NCBI GenBank assembly: GCA_905236835.1
Contig: CAJOQY010000355.1
Coordinates: 1 to 6,836 of the forward strand
Length of the DNA stretch: 6,836 nt
Source of the DNA: an uncultured Oscillibacter sp.
GTDB taxonomy: Bacteria > Bacillota > Clostridia > Oscillospirales > Oscillospiraceae
Direction of reading: 5' to 3'
Part shown: in pieces, positions 4,858 through 6,836 of the stretch
Position numbering within the stretch: position 1 is the first letter of the stretch
Layout: each line of letters opens with the position of its first letter
Program-made: the position numbers and the translations under genes
Notes under the pieces: generated by a model
The model's database searches: none
What the model was told of the DNA's origin: nothing
What the model saw: only the letters and a program-made list of their open reading frames with translations

Positions 4858-5979
4858 ATGCCCGATCAGGTGACGAATTATCAATGCCCCGCCTGTACCG
4901 GCCCCCTGCATTTTGTGGGCGCGTCCGGGAAATTACAATGCGATTACTGCGGGAGCGTATTTGATATAGCGGATATAGAGGCCCGGATGTCAAAGAAGGA
5001 CGCGAAAGCGAGCGACGCGTTCCAAAAAGAAGAGTCCCGGCGTGATAATAATAATAATAATAATAATTGGGACACGTCCGGATTGAATCAGGACTGGGGC
5101 GACGGCGCGGAAGGACTGCATAGTTATAACTGCCCGTCCTGCGGCGCGGAGTTGATCTGCGACGCGTCCACGGCGGCGACAAGCTGCCCGTATTGCGGCA
5201 ATCCCGCGATTGTGCCGGGACAGTTTTCAGGGGATTTGAAGCCGGATTTCGTGATTCCGTTTAAATTGGATCAAAAGGCGGCGGAAGCGGCCTTGAAAAA
5301 GCATTACAAAGGCCGTCCGTTTCTGCCCAAAGCGTTTACGAATCAGAATCATATTGAGGAGATCAAAGGCGTATATGTCCCGTTCTGGCTGTATGACGGT
5401 ATCGCCGACGCCGACGCGCAATTCGCCGCCACGCGTTCTTCCAGCCATCGTGAGGGCGATTATGAAGTAACTGTCACGCGTCATTTTCAGGTCCGCCGCG
5501 CCGGTGAGATTGTATTCGAGAAAGTCCCCGTGGACGCGTCAAGCAAAATGCCGGATGACCATATGGATTCGATAGAGCCGTATGATTATCAGGATTTGAA
5601 AAAATTTTCGACGGCGTATCTGCCGGGTTATCTGGCGGATAGATATGACGTATCTGTCCAAGACTGCGCGAAGCGCGCGGATCAAAGATGCGAAAATACA
5701 GCGTTGCGGGAACTGGAAAATACTGTTACAGGCTATGACAGCGTGTCATTGACGCGCAAAAATATCAGATTACATCGCGGGAAGGTCAGTTACGCGTTAA
5801 TGCCGGTCTATATGTTGCATACCAAATGGAGCGGGAAAGATTTTTTATTCGCGATGAACGGACAGACCGGGAAAATGGCCGGGGATCTGCCCATGAGCTG
5901 GGGGAAATTCTGGCTGACATTCGGGTCAATCGCGCTTCCGCTCGCGGCGCTGATTTATTGGTTTTTATTTCATCTGTAA
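4858..5979 (+). CDS. Two-zinc-ribbon (TFIIB-type) protein with C-terminal membrane anchor (YdjG-like)
   Basis: 373-residue protein of the TFIIB-type zinc-ribbon family, sometimes misnamed a primosomal/PriA-like helicase, related to B. subtilis YdjG. Zinc ribbon 1 uses C10/C13/C28/C31; zinc ribbon 2 uses C92/C95/C110/C113. Between them lies a charged linker with seven consecutive Asn (64-70). The family core follows: FVIPFKLDQKAAEAALKKHY (131-150), then KGVYVPFWLYDG (170-181), and a region rich in beta-strand-like sequence to about 345. A single hydrophobic segment at 351-373 ends the protein, so it is probably tail-anchored with the ribbons in the cytoplasm. No helicase motifs are present. 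The ATG at 4858 is preferred because AAGGAAG (4844-4850) precedes it; a GTG at 4822 in the same frame lies inside the hairpin loop and has no site. Fifteen bases separate it from the TPM gene, and the next ribosome binding site overlaps its own TAA, so the two are surely cotranscribed. Biochemical function is unproven; partnership with the SPFH protein is inferred. Confidence 0.88.
   Translation: MPDQVTNYQCPACTGPLHFVGASGKLQCDYCGSVFDIADIEARMSKKDAKASDAFQKEESRRDNNNNNNNWDTSGLNQDWGDGAEGLHSYNCPSCGAELICDASTAATSCPYCGNPAIVPGQFSGDLKPDFVIPFKLDQKAAEAALKKHYKGRPFLPKAFTNQNHIEEIKGVYVPFWLYDGIADADAQFAATRSSSHREGDYEVTVTRHFQVRRAGEIVFEKVPVDASSKMPDDHMDSIEPYDYQDLKKFSTAYLPGYLADRYDVSVQDCAKRADQRCENTALRELENTVTGYDSVSLTRKNIRLHRGKVSYALMPVYMLHTKWSGKDFLFAMNGQTGKMAGDLPMSWGKFWLTFGSIALPLAALIYWFLFHL
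5047..5067 (+). repeat. In-frame AAT trinucleotide microsatellite (7 copies)
   Basis: Seven perfect AAT codons encode Asn64-Asn70 in the linker between the two zinc ribbons, flanked by GAT and TGG. Slippage would change linker length by whole residues without shifting the frame, so it would vary the protein and not switch it off. Confidence 0.95.
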
Positions 5980-5994
5980 GGAGGCGCGGCGGAT

Positions 5995-6836
5995 ATGAAA
6001 AACAAAATCACTGCCCGTATGGGCGAAAATCGCGCCGCGCGCAAAAATCTTATCGCCCTGTGCGCCGCGCTGTATATGCTTGTGATTTCCTGCGCGCCGT
6101 TCGCCTTCGCGCTGGATGATAATGATGATTATATATTTGACGAGGCCGGATTGCTCTCAAATGAGGATCGCGGCGAATTGGAAAGCATGGCGGAACAAAT
6201 CGCGGCGGAATATGATTTCGGGGCGTATATCATTATCACGCCGGATTATCTGGTTTACGGCGAGGATGATATAGAAGACTGCGCGGCGAAATTTTATCAA
6301 GAGAATAATTTCGGCATTGGCGCGGCTCGCGACGGATTATTGTTATTATTAAGCATCGGTGGGCGGGATTACGCGTTATACGCCTATGGCTACGGCAATA
6401 CGGCGTTTACGGATTCCGGAAAATTTTCCCTCGCGGATGAGTTCTTTTTAGACGATTTCCGGGAAAATGATTTTTATCAGGGCTTCGCGGATTATTTAAA
6501 CGGCGTGGAGTCGTATCTGGAACAGGCCCGCGCGGGACAGCCGGTCGACGATTACGGCGCAAGCGGCTATCGCGGCGATTCCGGACGGCAATTGACCGTC
6601 TGGAATATCCTCACATTTACCGCTCTGCCTTGTTTTATATCCGGCTTGATTTGTCTCGGCATGAAATCGCGCATGAAAACGGTCCGAAAAGCGTCAAGCG
6701 CGGGGAGCTACATCCCGCCCGGAGGATTCCGTCTGCGCGTCCGGGATGATATGTTTACGCATACGACGGAAAGCCGCGTCAAAATTCAAAAAGAAGAACA
6801 TCACAACGGTCATTCCGGAGGCGGGACAACGATCCG
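5995..6836 (+). CDS. TPM-domain (YgcG/YdjH-like) membrane protein, 3' end cut by window
   Basis: The frame is open from the ATG at 5995 to the window end (280 residues seen, no stop). AAGGAGG (5978-5984), overlapping the previous stop, lies 10 bases upstream. Residues 1-39 look like a signal peptide with an unusually long basic n-region (1-18), a hydrophobic core (19-32) and a plausible AFA cleavage site after A39. A TPM domain covers about 46-180, recognised by YIFDEAGLLS, the predicted strand AYIIITPD, KFYQENNFG and the hydrophobic DGLLLLLSIGGRDYALYAYG. A second hydrophobic segment (201-223) is probably a membrane span, placing the TPM domain outside the membrane and the C-terminal tail inside. 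The tail ends in HSGGGTTI, the start of the Gly/Ser/His-rich end typical of relatives, so probably only a few dozen residues are missing. Acidic residues are frequent early in the mature part (DDNDDY, EDDIED), compatible with divalent-metal binding. The B. subtilis counterpart would be YdjH. Exact function is unknown. Confidence 0.88.
   Translation, partial: MKNKITARMGENRAARKNLIALCAALYMLVISCAPFAFALDDNDDYIFDEAGLLSNEDRGELESMAEQIAAEYDFGAYIIITPDYLVYGEDDIEDCAAKFYQENNFGIGAARDGLLLLLSIGGRDYALYAYGYGNTAFTDSGKFSLADEFFLDDFRENDFYQGFADYLNGVESYLEQARAGQPVDDYGASGYRGDSGRQLTVWNILTFTALPCFISGLICLGMKSRMKTVRKASSAGSYIPPGGFRLRVRDDMFTHTTESRVKIQKEEHHNGHSGGGTTI

Noticed and set aside
4781..5182. Minus-strand open frame with a poly-Tyr run
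   Set aside because: The Tyr run is the complement of the AAT microsatellite in another frame; no other support.
5826..6119. Plus-strand open frame overlapping the end of the zinc-ribbon gene and the start of the TPM gene
   Set aside because: It is out of frame with two well-supported genes and has an arginine-rich shadow composition with no motif.

Overview
The window looks like a chromosomal segment of a Clostridia-type Firmicute, most likely near the gut Oscillospirales/Ruminococcaceae. This is an inference from the style of the triosephosphate isomerase N-terminus, strong AGGAG-type ribosome binding sites, the pgk-tpiA-gpmI gene order typical of Firmicutes, and moderately GC-rich coding sequence broken by AT-rich intergenic stretches. 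All recognised genes lie on the + strand. No tRNA, rRNA, CRISPR array, insertion sequence or phage gene is visible.

Positions 1-3364 hold the end of a lower-glycolysis cluster. It contains the C-terminal half of phosphoglycerate kinase (pgk), a regulated-looking 288-base gap, triosephosphate isomerase (tpiA), a 137-base structured gap, and a gene of the cofactor-independent phosphoglycerate mutase family (gpmI), closed by a strong intrinsic terminator. The pgk-tpiA gap has a 53-base stretch of pure A/T, a long hairpin, a near-consensus sigma-A promoter and a stem-loop placed where the mRNA should begin. The gpmI-family protein is the surprise. Its fold landmarks and reading frame are intact, but the catalytic serine, nearly all metal ligands and most substrate-binding residues are replaced. 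It looks like a pseudoenzyme sitting in the glycolytic operon.

Positions 3365-6836 hold a second transcription unit with its own extended -10 promoter. It encodes an SPFH-domain protein with three C-terminal zinc ribbons, a two-zinc-ribbon protein with a C-terminal membrane anchor, and a secreted or membrane TPM-domain protein cut by the window end. Together they resemble the YdjI/YdjG/YdjH set that accompanies PspA in Bacillus subtilis and is tied to membrane-stress protection. Here the order is I-G-H, and no pspA is in view. The natural reading is a membrane-associated complex: a cytoplasmic SPFH scaffold, a tail-anchored zinc-ribbon partner and a membrane TPM partner. The zinc-ribbon region of the first gene shows a fresh-looking tandem duplication, and the second gene carries an in-frame AAT microsatellite.
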